A stretch of 64,000 nucleotides of DNA, taken from positions 124,001 through 188,000 of the forward strand of contig JACAVV010000007.1 in assembly GCA_024648695.1 (NCBI GenBank), written 5' to 3'. Below, piece by piece: positions 26,697-36,812 of the stretch. The first letter of the stretch is position 1. The number at the start of each line of letters is the position of its first letter. The notes under the pieces are model-generated. The model was not told the origin of the DNA and searched no databases. It was given only the letters and a program-made list of their open reading frames with translations. The position numbers and the translations under genes were made by a program. The stretch comes from Nitrospina sp. Its GTDB lineage: Bacteria; Nitrospinota; Nitrospinia; Nitrospinales; JACRGP01.

Positions 26697-29600
26697 ATGA
26701 AACGTAAATTCAATCCTTTAAAAATTCCACTGTACTATTTTCTGCTAACCCTGTTCCTGCTTTCACCCTTTTTCGGGCTGGATGTGTTTTTGCCTTCCAC
26801 ACAGGATCATAATGTGATTCCGGGAAACAGCTCTTATTCCGGTATGGGTGATACGGTTGTAAAAACAACAGGTCTTGCACATAACTCAGCCCAAACAGTC
26901 AGGGTGCAAAAGGTTTCTACCTTGAGCTCTACCATGCCTTTGACTGCTACGGTTTCTGGTTTGGGAAACAGTGGATCGGGAAATGGAAACGTTTCACAGG
27001 GCGACAGTTTTCTTTTTCCTGCCGTGCAGGTCAACCCTCTCGTTAGTGATGATTTTGAAAGCGGTTCTGCCGATGCGTTCTGGACCACGTCTACAGGTAC
27101 GGTGGATACCAGCTCCAAAGTCGATGGAGCCAATTCGCTGGCACTGGCCGCTTCCGGTGACCGCGTGACAAAAAGTGGATTGAGTCTGACTTTTTCCCGG
27201 GTGAAATTTTCCCTGTTGGTGGACAGTGCTTCTACAGCCGTTAACAATAAAAAAGTCCGTTGGGATATATTTAAAAATGGTTCCGATATTATCCATTTCT
27301 GGATCAGTAAAGATGACACTATTTTTAAAATAGGAGTCAATACGGAAGCCGCTACGGCGGCAGAACTGTTCACTCTGACACCAGACGTTGTTCATGATAT
27401 AGAAATTGACGCGGATACTTCTGATAGTTCCTGGGTTTTAAGAGTGGATGGAACACAGGTTGCTACGGGAAGTCATACGATTACGTCGCCAACAGTAATC
27501 AGTGATTTATTGATAGGATATGAAGGATTCGACTCCACCGATTTCACCTCCTTTCTGGATAACGTCGTGGTGTATGACGAAAAACCCGGAGACGACGAAG
27601 TGGCCGCGGTGCCCACCCGATTGAATTACGGTTTGGGTTTGGTGAACGAAGGCCTCACCAAATCGGTTGAAATCACCAACACCGACGATGCCAGTATCAC
27701 TCTTCAAACCACTTCATTTTCAGGAACCGATGCGGCAATCTTCACGGAGAGTTTTGATGATGTGAATGGAGTCGTTCTGGCCGCTGGGGCTTCAACTTCG
27801 TTTAATGTCACTTTTACGCCAACTTCTACCGGGGACAAGGAAGCTATATTGGAATTAACCCATACCGGGGCCAACACTCCCTTGCTAATTCCCTTAGCGG
27901 GAACCGGTGCTAATGATATTCCCATCAGTTTCGGAAAAAGTGTTTTGTCCGGGACCTCATTGACAAATCCGACCACACTGCAATTCGGTCCGGATGGCAG
28001 ATTGTATGTGGGCCAGCAAGATGGTTTGCTTTCGATCTTTTCCATTGCCCGAAACGGTGTCAATAATTATTCAGTGATTCTCACGGAAACCATTACCGAT
28101 GTCCAATCCATCGTCAACCACGACGATGATGGTACGGTGAATGGGTCCGTCAACACCCGTCAGGTAACGGGCTTGTTGGTGGCCGGAACTTCAACCAACC
28201 CGATTCTCTATGTCAGTTCCAGTGACCCCCGGATTGGGGCAGGAGATGGAGGTACCGGGGATCTGGGACTTGATACGAATTCAGGGATCGTCACGCGCTT
28301 GACCTGGAACGGTTCGGCCTGGGATAAAGTCGATCTGGTTCGAGGTTTACCGCGCTCGGAAGAAAACCATTCGGTGAATGGAATGCAGTTGGATGAAACC
28401 AATAACATCCTGTACCTTGCGGTTGGCGGGAACACCAATGAAGGTGCACCCTCCACCAATTTTGCGCTTCTTCCGGAATATGCGCTTTCCGCGGCTATTT
28501 TAAAGATTGACCTGGATGCCATCGGGGATACAACTTACGACATTCCTACTCTGGATGATGACACCCGCGCAGGAACCGATGATGCCAACGATCCCTTCGG
28601 GGGCAACGATGGTAAAAATCAGGCCAAGCTGGTACCCGGTGGACCGGTTCAGGTATATTCTCCCGGCTGGAGAAATCCTTATGACCTGGTCATCACGGAA
28701 TCCGGGCGAATGTATTCCATCGACAACGGTGGAAACGCCGGTTGGGGGGATGTTCCAGTCAGTGAAGGTCCGGGTGGAACTTGTACAAATGATCAGAACG
28801 AACCGGGGCTTACCGATAAAGACCAGCTTCATTTTATAACAGGTGAAGGTTTCTACGCCGGGCATCCCAATCCGACACGTGGCAACATGTCCAATACCTT
28901 TAACTCGGATAACCAGTCGCCGGTAAGTTCCGCCAATGCTGTGGAATGCGATTACCTGGATCCCGACCCCGGTATGGAAGACGGTGGTCTGGTACTGTTC
29001 AGTGCTTCAACCAATGGCATCACTGAATACACGGCGTCGAATTTCCAGAACAAGATGAAAGGCGACCTTTTGTCCGCCGCTCACGACAACAAGATTTACC
29101 GCACCGAACTGAGTGCGGACGGAACCTCGGCAGATGCCAACACTGCTCTGGTTTCCAGTGTCGGCACCCTGCCTCTGGACGTTGTGGCACAGGGAGATAG
29201 CGATCCGTTTCCTGGCACGGTTTGGATTGCGGATCACCAGACCAACGGCATCATCATTCTGGAGCCCGGCGACTTTGGCGGCGCTTCCTTACCGGTCTGT
29301 AATGGAACCGATTCAGGGGCTCTGGATGAGGATGGAGATAATTATAAAAATAACGATGAAATCGACGCTGGTACAAACCCATGTTCATCCGCTGATGTTC
29401 CGGCGGATCAGGACGGCGACTTTGTCTCCGATATCAACGATCCGGATGATGATAATGATGGAAAAATAGATTCAGCAGATATTTTCGCATTGGATAGCAA
29501 CGATGGTATGACCACCAGTATCCCGATCTCATTCACCTGGGACAATGATGAAAGTGCTTTGGGTGGTATTCTCAATTCCGGGTTTACCGGACTGATGCAC

Positions 29601-31967
29601 CAGGATACTTTCAATTACAGTTTCCTGTTCGATCCCACCAAAATGACAGTAGGTGGTGCCGCTGGTGCGTTTACCGTCGATGAGGTGACGGAGGGCACGG
29701 CGAACTTCGGTACCCAGGAAAACGGTTTTCAAGTGGGTTTTAAAGTGGATAATACCAGTCCGGTATTTGTCGTAAAGACCCGCATTTTAGCGCCCTTTGC
29801 GGGAGTTACGCCCGAAGATTTCCAGTCCATGGGAATTTTTGTCGGAGACGGCACTCAAACCAATTACGTTAAGGTTGTCGTAGAAGCCCTGGCCGGAGAC
29901 GGTGGATTGGAATTGGCTAAAGAGGAGGACAACGTTTTCACCAGGGTCGCCAGAGTCCCGAACACTGTACCGGGTCCTTCTTTTATAGATTTGTTCCTAA
30001 CCGTGAACCCTCAAAATGCGACGGTTCAAGCCAGTTATGAGAATAACTTTGGTGGTAATAATGGAAACCGGGTCAATGTGGGCGAAGTGCAACAGGTCCC
30101 TGCCAGTTGGTTCGATGGCACGAAGGCGGTAGCCGCAGGTATCATTTCCACCAGCATTGACGCCTCCTTCAAGCACAGCGCAACCTGGGATTTCTTTAAG
30201 GTGGAGGTCGTGGATACCGAATCCATTGCCAAAATTCAGGTGACTCCGGATCAGGATATCGATGCATCAACTTTTGAAGGGGATTCTATCAGGATAGATA
30301 ATCTGTCGACCGGAAACCAGAAAATCGAAAAGGTGGTCATCGATTTAAGTACAGGTATATTGCGGGATATGGTGTTCGATCCTACCAGTGGCGCAGGTGA
30401 CACCATTGCAAAGGATTTTACCGTCAACTCTGGCGGATCCGATACCGGTTTCACCACCAACACATTTTCCAGTGCACACGATACCGGATTCGATAAACTG
30501 GAGATCAATTTTAACGATTTTGATCCCGGTGAACGCTTCGGTTTCTCCGTAGACATTGATCCCACGAGCATTCAGGGAGTCACTGCACCCGGACCCAACG
30601 AGTCAGGTAGTGTTTCCGGACTGGAATTGACGGGAGCGACGGTAACCGTTACTTTCGACAATGCGGCAGAGTATACCGGTTACCTGTTTGCGCAAAGCAA
30701 CAGTGTGAGTGGAGCGCAAGCTCGCATTCGCGCCAATTTGCCGACCGCTCCAGGAGCGTCTATACCGGGGATTGCAACATTTCCCACCACGGTGTCAGAT
30801 GCTTCACTTCCTGTCAAAATTACTGGAAGTCATGAGGACAGTATTAAAATTTTAACAGTGGAATCCGGATTGTTTGTTACTGGAGTTCCCGGCAACGGGT
30901 TCGATCTGGACGCAAATGAAACCAATAGTATTATCAATCTTTCACAAAGCAGTGCATCCGTGGATAATAACGGTTCCGTTTTTATCCCCGTTAATTTGAC
31001 TCACACCATTCCTGGTGAAGGCCAGAACATGCTCGTTTTTACCAAACGCGAATCCGATGGTGCCACAGGAGCTATCAAGACTCTGGGTCCGATACAATTC
31101 ACTCCGAAACTTGCTGTTACCCCGGACACTGGATTGTCGACCAGTGCATCGGAGGGTAATACGGTTAATAACGGGTCCAAAACGTACACGCTGACCAACA
31201 ACAGCGGTGTCCAGGTGAGTTACTCCGTTACCAATGCTCCCAACTGGATAACGGTGACGGATAATGGCAGTGGCAGTTTGGCGGCCAGTGGGTCTACCAC
31301 CGTGGATGTCGCCATCAACGCAAATGTCCTGGCCCTGACTCCCGGGACCCATATGGTGAATCTTAGTTTTAACGATTTGACTCACAGTCAATCGTATTTG
31401 CGCGAGTTTATTTTAAATATCAGTTCCGGAGCCACCAACTCCAGTACGGTTGCCGCGGCCTTTAATGTAGTTTCACCTTATTGGCAGGCAGATAGCGCTT
31501 CCTATACTTTTATTTCGGTGACGCATCCGTCGCTTTCGGACATGAGTTCGCAAATCGGTGTGGTAATGAAGGCCTTACTAAATTCCGGTCCGGCTCCATC
31601 CGACACCTTTTTGCAACCCAATGGCGACGGGGTTCTGGAGTTCACAGTTTCTCACGGTTCGACGCAAAGGATATTCATTGCCGGGACCAACGACCCTATC
31701 TTCAACCCGGGTGTCATTTCGGAAGGATTGCTGGTGGTGAACTCGCCCACTTCAGCGCATGGTTCCCTGCGGTTTGCCCCCAAAGCTTCCTTTCCCAATG
31801 TGATTTTAGGATCCGGTGAAGGCATGGGGTATCCCGATGTATCCAGGCTTTCGATTTGGGGGGCCATCGTGGTTCAGAGTACGAGTACCGGGTTTGCCAT
31901 GGAATTCATCGGAGACCTCAATGATTCTCGCGCTACTAATAATGGCAATTTCAGTGGTGTAAATTAA
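26697..31967 (+). CDS. Giant secreted multidomain surface protein (beta-propeller, anchor-D, TSP3-like)
   Basis: The 1756-residue product starts at ATG 26697 with a signal peptide (KRKFNPLKIPLYYFLLTLFLLS). In order: a low-complexity entry segment, a LamG-like jelly-roll (about 105-295), a choice-of-anchor-D/HYDIN Ig domain (about 305-405, NYGLGLVNEGLTKSVEITNT), a glucose/sorbosone-dehydrogenase-like beta-propeller (about 409-865, FGPDGRLYVGQQDG, SPGWRNPYDLV), calcium-binding Asp-rich repeats (about 870-935, DEDGDNYKNNDE, DPDDDNDGKID), another LamG-like region, and a BACON-like Ig domain (about 1468-1575). The last ~165 residues (from VVSPYWQ, about 1590, to the C-terminus) match the end of the 2165-residue protein at 46822. 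Likely surface-bound or matrix. A strong terminator follows. Confidence 0.87.
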   Translation: MKRKFNPLKIPLYYFLLTLFLLSPFFGLDVFLPSTQDHNVIPGNSSYSGMGDTVVKTTGLAHNSAQTVRVQKVSTLSSTMPLTATVSGLGNSGSGNGNVSQGDSFLFPAVQVNPLVSDDFESGSADAFWTTSTGTVDTSSKVDGANSLALAASGDRVTKSGLSLTFSRVKFSLLVDSASTAVNNKKVRWDIFKNGSDIIHFWISKDDTIFKIGVNTEAATAAELFTLTPDVVHDIEIDADTSDSSWVLRVDGTQVATGSHTITSPTVISDLLIGYEGFDSTDFTSFLDNVVVYDEKPGDDEVAAVPTRLNYGLGLVNEGLTKSVEITNTDDASITLQTTSFSGTDAAIFTESFDDVNGVVLAAGASTSFNVTFTPTSTGDKEAILELTHTGANTPLLIPLAGTGANDIPISFGKSVLSGTSLTNPTTLQFGPDGRLYVGQQDGLLSIFSIARNGVNNYSVILTETITDVQSIVNHDDDGTVNGSVNTRQVTGLLVAGTSTNPILYVSSSDPRIGAGDGGTGDLGLDTNSGIVTRLTWNGSAWDKVDLVRGLPRSEENHSVNGMQLDETNNILYLAVGGNTNEGAPSTNFALLPEYALSAAILKIDLDAIGDTTYDIPTLDDDTRAGTDDANDPFGGNDGKNQAKLVPGGPVQVYSPGWRNPYDLVITESGRMYSIDNGGNAGWGDVPVSEGPGGTCTNDQNEPGLTDKDQLHFITGEGFYAGHPNPTRGNMSNTFNSDNQSPVSSANAVECDYLDPDPGMEDGGLVLFSASTNGITEYTASNFQNKMKGDLLSAAHDNKIYRTELSADGTSADANTALVSSVGTLPLDVVAQGDSDPFPGTVWIADHQTNGIIILEPGDFGGASLPVCNGTDSGALDEDGDNYKNNDEIDAGTNPCSSADVPADQDGDFVSDINDPDDDNDGKIDSADIFALDSNDGMTTSIPISFTWDNDESALGGILNSGFTGLMHQDTFNYSFLFDPTKMTVGGAAGAFTVDEVTEGTANFGTQENGFQVGFKVDNTSPVFVVKTRILAPFAGVTPEDFQSMGIFVGDGTQTNYVKVVVEALAGDGGLELAKEEDNVFTRVARVPNTVPGPSFIDLFLTVNPQNATVQASYENNFGGNNGNRVNVGEVQQVPASWFDGTKAVAAGIISTSIDASFKHSATWDFFKVEVVDTESIAKIQVTPDQDIDASTFEGDSIRIDNLSTGNQKIEKVVIDLSTGILRDMVFDPTSGAGDTIAKDFTVNSGGSDTGFTTNTFSSAHDTGFDKLEINFNDFDPGERFGFSVDIDPTSIQGVTAPGPNESGSVSGLELTGATVTVTFDNAAEYTGYLFAQSNSVSGAQARIRANLPTAPGASIPGIATFPTTVSDASLPVKITGSHEDSIKILTVESGLFVTGVPGNGFDLDANETNSIINLSQSSASVDNNGSVFIPVNLTHTIPGEGQNMLVFTKRESDGATGAIKTLGPIQFTPKLAVTPDTGLSTSASEGNTVNNGSKTYTLTNNSGVQVSYSVTNAPNWITVTDNGSGSLAASGSTTVDVAINANVLALTPGTHMVNLSFNDLTHSQSYLREFILNISSGATNSSTVAAAFNVVSPYWQADSASYTFISVTHPSLSDMSSQIGVVMKALLNSGPAPSDTFLQPNGDGVLEFTVSHGSTQRIFIAGTNDPIFNPGVISEGLLVVNSPTSAHGSLRFAPKASFPNVILGSGEGMGYPDVSRLSIWGAIVVQSTSTGFAMEFIGDLNDSRATNNGNFSGVN

Positions 31968-31984
31968 TCAACGCATCCATAACC

Positions 31985-32015
31985 GCCCCCGGGTTCTCCC
32001 GGGGGCTTTTTTTTT
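31985..32015 (+). terminator. Rho-independent terminator
   Basis: GCCCCCGGG and CCCGGGGGC form a perfect 9-bp GC stem around TTCT, followed by nine Ts. It ends the giant secreted-protein gene. Confidence 0.95.
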
Positions 32016-32074
32016 GGAACAATTAGTCCACCGAAAGCTATTTAGATTTGATAACAAACTCGGAAAAAAATAAA

Positions 32075-32659
32075 TCAAACCTGTTCTTTACTGCTGACGT
32101 CCTCGTTTAAACCCTGACAGGGAGGAGGGGACAGGTCCAGACGAATCGCCCGGGCCAATTGCTCAGGGTTTTGGGAACCGAAGAACAGGCATTGACCGTC
32201 AGCCAATTCCAGATGCAATCCTTTATGACCACTCAAAGTGTAAATATCTTTTCGGTCCAGAATTCTTGAGTCCCAATGCCGCAGTTCGCCCACCGATTTA
32301 AAGTTCCGTATCTTCATATCTTTCAATTTTTCCAGGGCAACTCGGTTCATCTTTCGATGAAAAGGGAAGTACCCGTAATAAAACCCATTCAGGCGAACTT
32401 CCGTGATCAGGCAAGCCATGCCCATCATGGCCAGAAAACCGACCACCGACAAAATGAGCAGGGATCCGGCCCCGATCAAAATAGGTGTCGGTAACGGTTC
32501 TGCCCCCACCGGCTCTCCCAGCAGTAATTGTTTGATCATCACATAACTGACGAATCCGATTAAAAAAACGGAGAAAAAAACCAGGACCACCCAAAGCTGG
32601 GGCTGTCGAAATTTTTGCACTTCCCGGAATAATAGGCGATCGGGATCTTCTGCCTGCAT
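32075..32659 (-). CDS. Membrane protein with PH-like tail, possibly DUF6141
   Basis: The 194-residue product opens with LLFREVQKFRQPQLWVVL, a pattern I associate with DUF6141-type proteins, followed by two transmembrane helices (about 22-45 and 60-88). The cytoplasmic part ends in a beta-rich region (YYGYFPFHRKMNR, DIYTLSGHKGLHLEL, FFGSQNPEQLARAI) resembling bacterial PH-like domains. Function is unknown. It is convergent with the giant gene and divergent from the glycosyltransferase operon. The ATG has AGGAAG upstream. Confidence 0.65.
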   Translation of the reverse strand: MQAEDPDRLLFREVQKFRQPQLWVVLVFFSVFLIGFVSYVMIKQLLLGEPVGAEPLPTPILIGAGSLLILSVVGFLAMMGMACLITEVRLNGFYYGYFPFHRKMNRVALEKLKDMKIRNFKSVGELRHWDSRILDRKDIYTLSGHKGLHLELADGQCLFFGSQNPEQLARAIRLDLSPPPCQGLNEDVSSKEQV

Positions 32660-32934
32660 AGCTTTCCTTCCTATTTATTGACGTTTGTTTTTGTCTGGGA
32701 TCATATTAATAGAAACCTGAAAAAATTTCAAAATTTCTATGGTTTTGATCTGGAATTACCGGCTCTTCCCATTCCACAATCACGCCAAAATCTAATTTTG
32801 TCTAAATGAAACGCTAAAACTTTCATCTTATTATCTTCAAGATGTGTTCCGCAAAAACACATTTATCTTTTTGGGGTTTTTGCTTTTAAATAGATTTTAC
32901 AAATTATTGACTAAACACCATCTTTGGCCCATAT

Positions 32935-34332
32935 ATGTACAGTTTCAGGACTCTTCCTTATTTCTTCAATGCTCCCGTTTTAGGAAAAAGACTATTTCAA
33001 AAACTTGAAAGCGCCACATCCCTAAAACCCTCATCACCCCTACGAGTGGGCGTTTTGGTAGGTTTGAAGCATACTATGACCGCGGGAGGACATGTGAAAT
33101 GCTGGGAACGATTTGCGGAAGCGGCAGTTCAAATCCCGCAATACATTGATCTTTCCATACACTTTCTGGGCGAGGAAGACAAATCCATTCCTCTGTCCCC
33201 TAACGTCCGGTACATTCATCACCGGCCCGTATTCAGCACACAATGCTTACCCTTCCTGGGCGAAGGGCCGGGTCACACGGATTTATTTCCAATTCATTTC
33301 GGATTGCAATCCTGTTTAAAAAACTATGATGTGATCCACTGCACAGACATTTTCTCATTCGGTCAAACCGCTCTGAAGTTCTGTCGCAAAAACCGGATTC
33401 CGCTGGTCAAATCGATCCACACCAATGTAGTGGAATTCACTCGAGTCTATTCGAAACTGGCGATGGCCAATTTAACGGGTAAATGGGTGCAGGAAAATGT
33501 GTTGAGCGCATGGTTTGGTTTAGAAAAAAAGTTTGCAAACAATATCGAGAAAAAATTAAACCGTTTTGTTCGCGAATGCGATGGTGTGGTGGTATCGAAT
33601 GATGATGATTGGAAGCGGGTACAAACCCTGAAAACCCCCTCAAAAATTCATTACCTTCGCAGAGGAATCGACAAAGACAGGTTTAATCCAAAAAACAGAA
33701 ATGTCCCGGCTTTGGCAAAATACAATATTCCCCAGGACAAGCTTCTCCTTTTATTTGTCGGAAGGGTCGATGACAGCAAGGGAGTCATGATCTTGGGTCA
33801 GGCGGCGAAGAAGCTATTGAATAAAGGTTGCGCGATTCACGTGGTCGTAGCAGGGCAAGGATCCCGAAGTGGTGATTTAAAACATTTGCTGGGAGAAAAT
33901 GTTTCCTTACTGGGTTCTATCCAGCAATCCCGTTTGGGCGAATTGTATGCCTCCTGCGATTTGTTTGTTTTTCCTTCCCGTTCTGAAGTCAGCCCAAATG
34001 CGGTGCTGGAAGCTTGTGCCTCCGGATTGCCTGTCATGGTTTCTGCCCATGATGGGGGCGCCCAATTTGTCAAACAGGAGGGTAAGGATGGATTTCTGAT
34101 TGATAATGACCATCCGCAAACCTGGGCCACGGCCATTGAACCCCTGATTGAAAATCCGGTTCGACTAAAAGAAGTGGGGAAAAAGGCCTCAAAAGAAATT
34201 CATCAGAATTCTCCTTCCTGGGAAGAAGTTTTAAAGTCAGACCTTCTGCCCGTTTGGCAAACGGCGGCCTCTGGCAATATGGAACCCTGCGAAGTGCTTC
34301 CACACGTGGCTTCGATATTTTATTGTTTATGA
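32935..34332 (+). CDS. GT4-family glycosyltransferase, first gene of lipid-type operon
   Basis: The 465-residue product is a GT-B fold retaining glycosyltransferase of family 4. The N-terminal half begins with LRVGVLVGLKHTMTAGGHVKCWERFAEAA; the C-terminal half has LLLFVGRVDDSKGV and the nucleotide-sugar E-x7-E signature in FVFPSRSEVSPNAVLEACASGLPV. The donor is a nucleotide sugar; the acceptor is not visible. No ribosome binding site is evident at ATG 32935, and TTGACT-17-CATATA overlaps it, so the true start may be somewhat downstream. Its stop overlaps the next gene's start (ATGA), indicating translational coupling. It heads a four-gene operon to 38910. Confidence 0.88.
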   Translation: MYSFRTLPYFFNAPVLGKRLFQKLESATSLKPSSPLRVGVLVGLKHTMTAGGHVKCWERFAEAAVQIPQYIDLSIHFLGEEDKSIPLSPNVRYIHHRPVFSTQCLPFLGEGPGHTDLFPIHFGLQSCLKNYDVIHCTDIFSFGQTALKFCRKNRIPLVKSIHTNVVEFTRVYSKLAMANLTGKWVQENVLSAWFGLEKKFANNIEKKLNRFVRECDGVVVSNDDDWKRVQTLKTPSKIHYLRRGIDKDRFNPKNRNVPALAKYNIPQDKLLLLFVGRVDDSKGVMILGQAAKKLLNKGCAIHVVVAGQGSRSGDLKHLLGENVSLLGSIQQSRLGELYASCDLFVFPSRSEVSPNAVLEACASGLPVMVSAHDGGAQFVKQEGKDGFLIDNDHPQTWATAIEPLIENPVRLKEVGKKASKEIHQNSPSWEEVLKSDLLPVWQTAASGNMEPCEVLPHVASIFYCL

Positions 34333-36770
34333 TTGAAAACGACCTGCCGAAGCTTTCGCAATCTCCTTCGACGATCAATATTTCAAATGCCTTCAGCGAG
34401 TTAGGGGTCGACCCCTCCAGGTCAGAAAACTGGATCGAGGCGCTTCCTTTTTCCGACAGGGATACCACGGCAGGAGCGGAAAGCGAGATGCACTCGCTCG
34501 TTCTGGGTAGCAAGGACGATGTCGACTTGCCCTCTATTCTGCAACAATCCAACTTTTTCGAAAATATTCTGAAACGTTCCATTGCAGGAGAAACTTCCTA
34601 CAAGCGGATAGGCGATTTGAATCGGTTTTTGGAGGCTAACGGGGAAAATGTCTGGGATAACAGCTGGGTCCGGATAGATCGCCAATGTCTTTCCGGTTAT
34701 TCCTGGTCGGTATTCAGAAAAGATCTCCTGAAAGACAAAGGGCATCCGGATTTGGGATTGAGAGATGACTGGAAATCCTTTTATTGCGATGAAGGGGCCG
34801 AGGAACAAATCAGAATCCCTATCAGTTACCTTTTAAAACTTTCCCTGGCTGATGTTTTGGGGGATATCGAGAACTTACCGGGTTCCATTAACCATTTGGG
34901 CCAACGGTTGCTTAACCACTTTTTAAACGATAACACGTCTCCCGAAATCCATTCTTTTTATGTCTGTCGGCTGAGTTCCGAATCGGGCAATGGAATGGCC
35001 ATTGCCAGGGAAACGTCAAAACGGTTTTTGATGACCCAGCTTCTGGTCATGTACGCCAATAACAAGTTTGGGCTAAAAAAAAGCGGACAAACGGTCCGGG
35101 TGTTTTATTCGCCCTTGCCCCCGCAACGGCAGAGGAACCTGAATGAAATCATTCCCGATTCCTTTTACCGCGAGCTGTACATGAGCCCCTGCCTTTCGGG
35201 CTGGGATAAGGGAGAGGACAAACATGCTTATATGGAACTTTGCCACGAAGTTCTCAGCCGAAGCCAATTAAACGCCTTATCCAAATTGAAGGAAGCGGGA
35301 ATCATCACCAGAAACCTGGTGGTTCTGCCGAACACCTCAAATGTTAGCCTGGCCAATAACGGCACACATTTGAGTCTGGGCAGTTTGAAATTGTCTCAGG
35401 CCTTAAAATCACCCAACAAAGATTTCAACCAACTTCACGAAAAACAAATTGGGGATTTGGCCATCAAGGTGATGGAACATTTTCTTCCCCTTTTCGTTGG
35501 AACCTATTCCGCCGCACCCAACCGAATGGAGTTTTTTAACTTTCATCCGGAAACGGCTTTGGGCTTTTTACCTCATGAACTTCATTTTACCCACTTGAGG
35601 ATGATCTGGAGGCGGTGGCGCAAAAAAGCCAAGTTGAAAGTGTTCAACCGGCCTATCACTCCCTTTGGCCCAATTTGGCTTGATAATATTGTCAATCAGG
35701 TTTTCTCGTTCAAGGGAGACTACCTGCCCGATTATCGCCTTGTGGACTACATGGTGTCTTTGTTGGGAACAGAAACCTGTTCAGCTCTCAATGGAGAATT
35801 GGGTAATGTGGAAGCGCTTCAAAAGGAATTGATGCAAATGGGCGTGTTTGACAAAAGGATGTCCCTGTATCAATTCATCAAACTCCGCTCCTTTGGTAAC
35901 ATGGGCTATTCGGGGTTTGAGGGCAGGCATTATTCGTTATTCTACAACTTGCTGGATGACTTTTCACAGGCCGCCAATTTGCAACACCTGCTTTCCTTAT
36001 TTGCCCTCAAATTAATTGCGCAAGGTCGTATCACCCACCAGCATATTCCGGATAAACCTTTTTGGGAAAGCGAGCGACGCCAAATGGTGTTTGGGTGCGC
36101 ATTGGGAATTCCTACCTTCTTTGTGCAACTACACAGTCAAAATGAATTTTTGAAATGGATATTGAAACGGGTCAACAATTGCCGGGTGAGCAAAAGGTAC
36201 ACCGACTCGGTACGTGTTTATAGCAATGAGTATCAATTAGGACTGCTGAAGGTTTTAAAAGAGGAAGCGAGTGACTTGATTGAACACCTCAACATGGAAA
36301 CTACCATTTGGGATTTGGAAATGCGCTTAAAGGAACCGGATATCTGTTCCTCCTTTGGGCAAATTTCCAACGCGATCCTTTTAGAGGGAGGCAAAACTTC
36401 TGCTTTCGATTTTTCCAGTGATGATTTCAACATGACGGCAGAACGCTATTACAGAACCCGGCTCAGGACAAAACATTTGAGGGAATCGTACGATTTGTTA
36501 AAAACCAATCTTGCCAAAAAACTTGAGCAAGGACAACTTCCTCAGGAGATAACACCCGAATTTGCCCAGGGCATCAGTCCCACTCGAGTCATTGAATATT
36601 TAGACTCCCTGGGATCTCCTTTAATGAGAGAAAAAGTGGATGTGCCCGACCTGAAAAATTTGATCCATCTGGTTTTAATCGATACTTATCTGGAACAGAT
36701 AACTCAAAATAAAAACATGGAACTATCCAATCAAACCCAAGCCTCGTCAAAGTCGGCTTTGATTTCATAG
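34329..36770 (+). CDS. Large cytoplasmic protein of unknown function in GT4-PSD-Lgt operon
   Basis: The 813-residue product starts at ATG 34329, overlapping the glycosyltransferase stop by 4 bp, so coupling fixes the start (an upstream start at 34254 would overlap it by 79 bp). There is no signal peptide and no clear membrane segment. I recognise no domain. Features seen: a basic stretch (RMIWRRWRKKAKLK), FVCRLSSESGNG-like region near residue 215, YRTRLRTKHLRESYDLLKTNLAKKLEQ near 710 predicted helical. Its conserved place between a glycosyltransferase and a phosphatidylserine-decarboxylase-like enzyme suggests it acts on the same product, possibly as a carrier-dependent or multi-subunit enzyme; this is inference only. 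Confidence 0.75.
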   Translation: MIENDLPKLSQSPSTINISNAFSELGVDPSRSENWIEALPFSDRDTTAGAESEMHSLVLGSKDDVDLPSILQQSNFFENILKRSIAGETSYKRIGDLNRFLEANGENVWDNSWVRIDRQCLSGYSWSVFRKDLLKDKGHPDLGLRDDWKSFYCDEGAEEQIRIPISYLLKLSLADVLGDIENLPGSINHLGQRLLNHFLNDNTSPEIHSFYVCRLSSESGNGMAIARETSKRFLMTQLLVMYANNKFGLKKSGQTVRVFYSPLPPQRQRNLNEIIPDSFYRELYMSPCLSGWDKGEDKHAYMELCHEVLSRSQLNALSKLKEAGIITRNLVVLPNTSNVSLANNGTHLSLGSLKLSQALKSPNKDFNQLHEKQIGDLAIKVMEHFLPLFVGTYSAAPNRMEFFNFHPETALGFLPHELHFTHLRMIWRRWRKKAKLKVFNRPITPFGPIWLDNIVNQVFSFKGDYLPDYRLVDYMVSLLGTETCSALNGELGNVEALQKELMQMGVFDKRMSLYQFIKLRSFGNMGYSGFEGRHYSLFYNLLDDFSQAANLQHLLSLFALKLIAQGRITHQHIPDKPFWESERRQMVFGCALGIPTFFVQLHSQNEFLKWILKRVNNCRVSKRYTDSVRVYSNEYQLGLLKVLKEEASDLIEHLNMETTIWDLEMRLKEPDICSSFGQISNAILLEGGKTSAFDFSSDDFNMTAERYYRTRLRTKHLRESYDLLKTNLAKKLEQGQLPQEITPEFAQGISPTRVIEYLDSLGSPLMREKVDVPDLKNLIHLVLIDTYLEQITQNKNMELSNQTQASSKSALIS

Positions 36771-36812
36771 GAATAATTAAAACATATTGCAGGATTGGAA
36801 ATTGAGGAAATA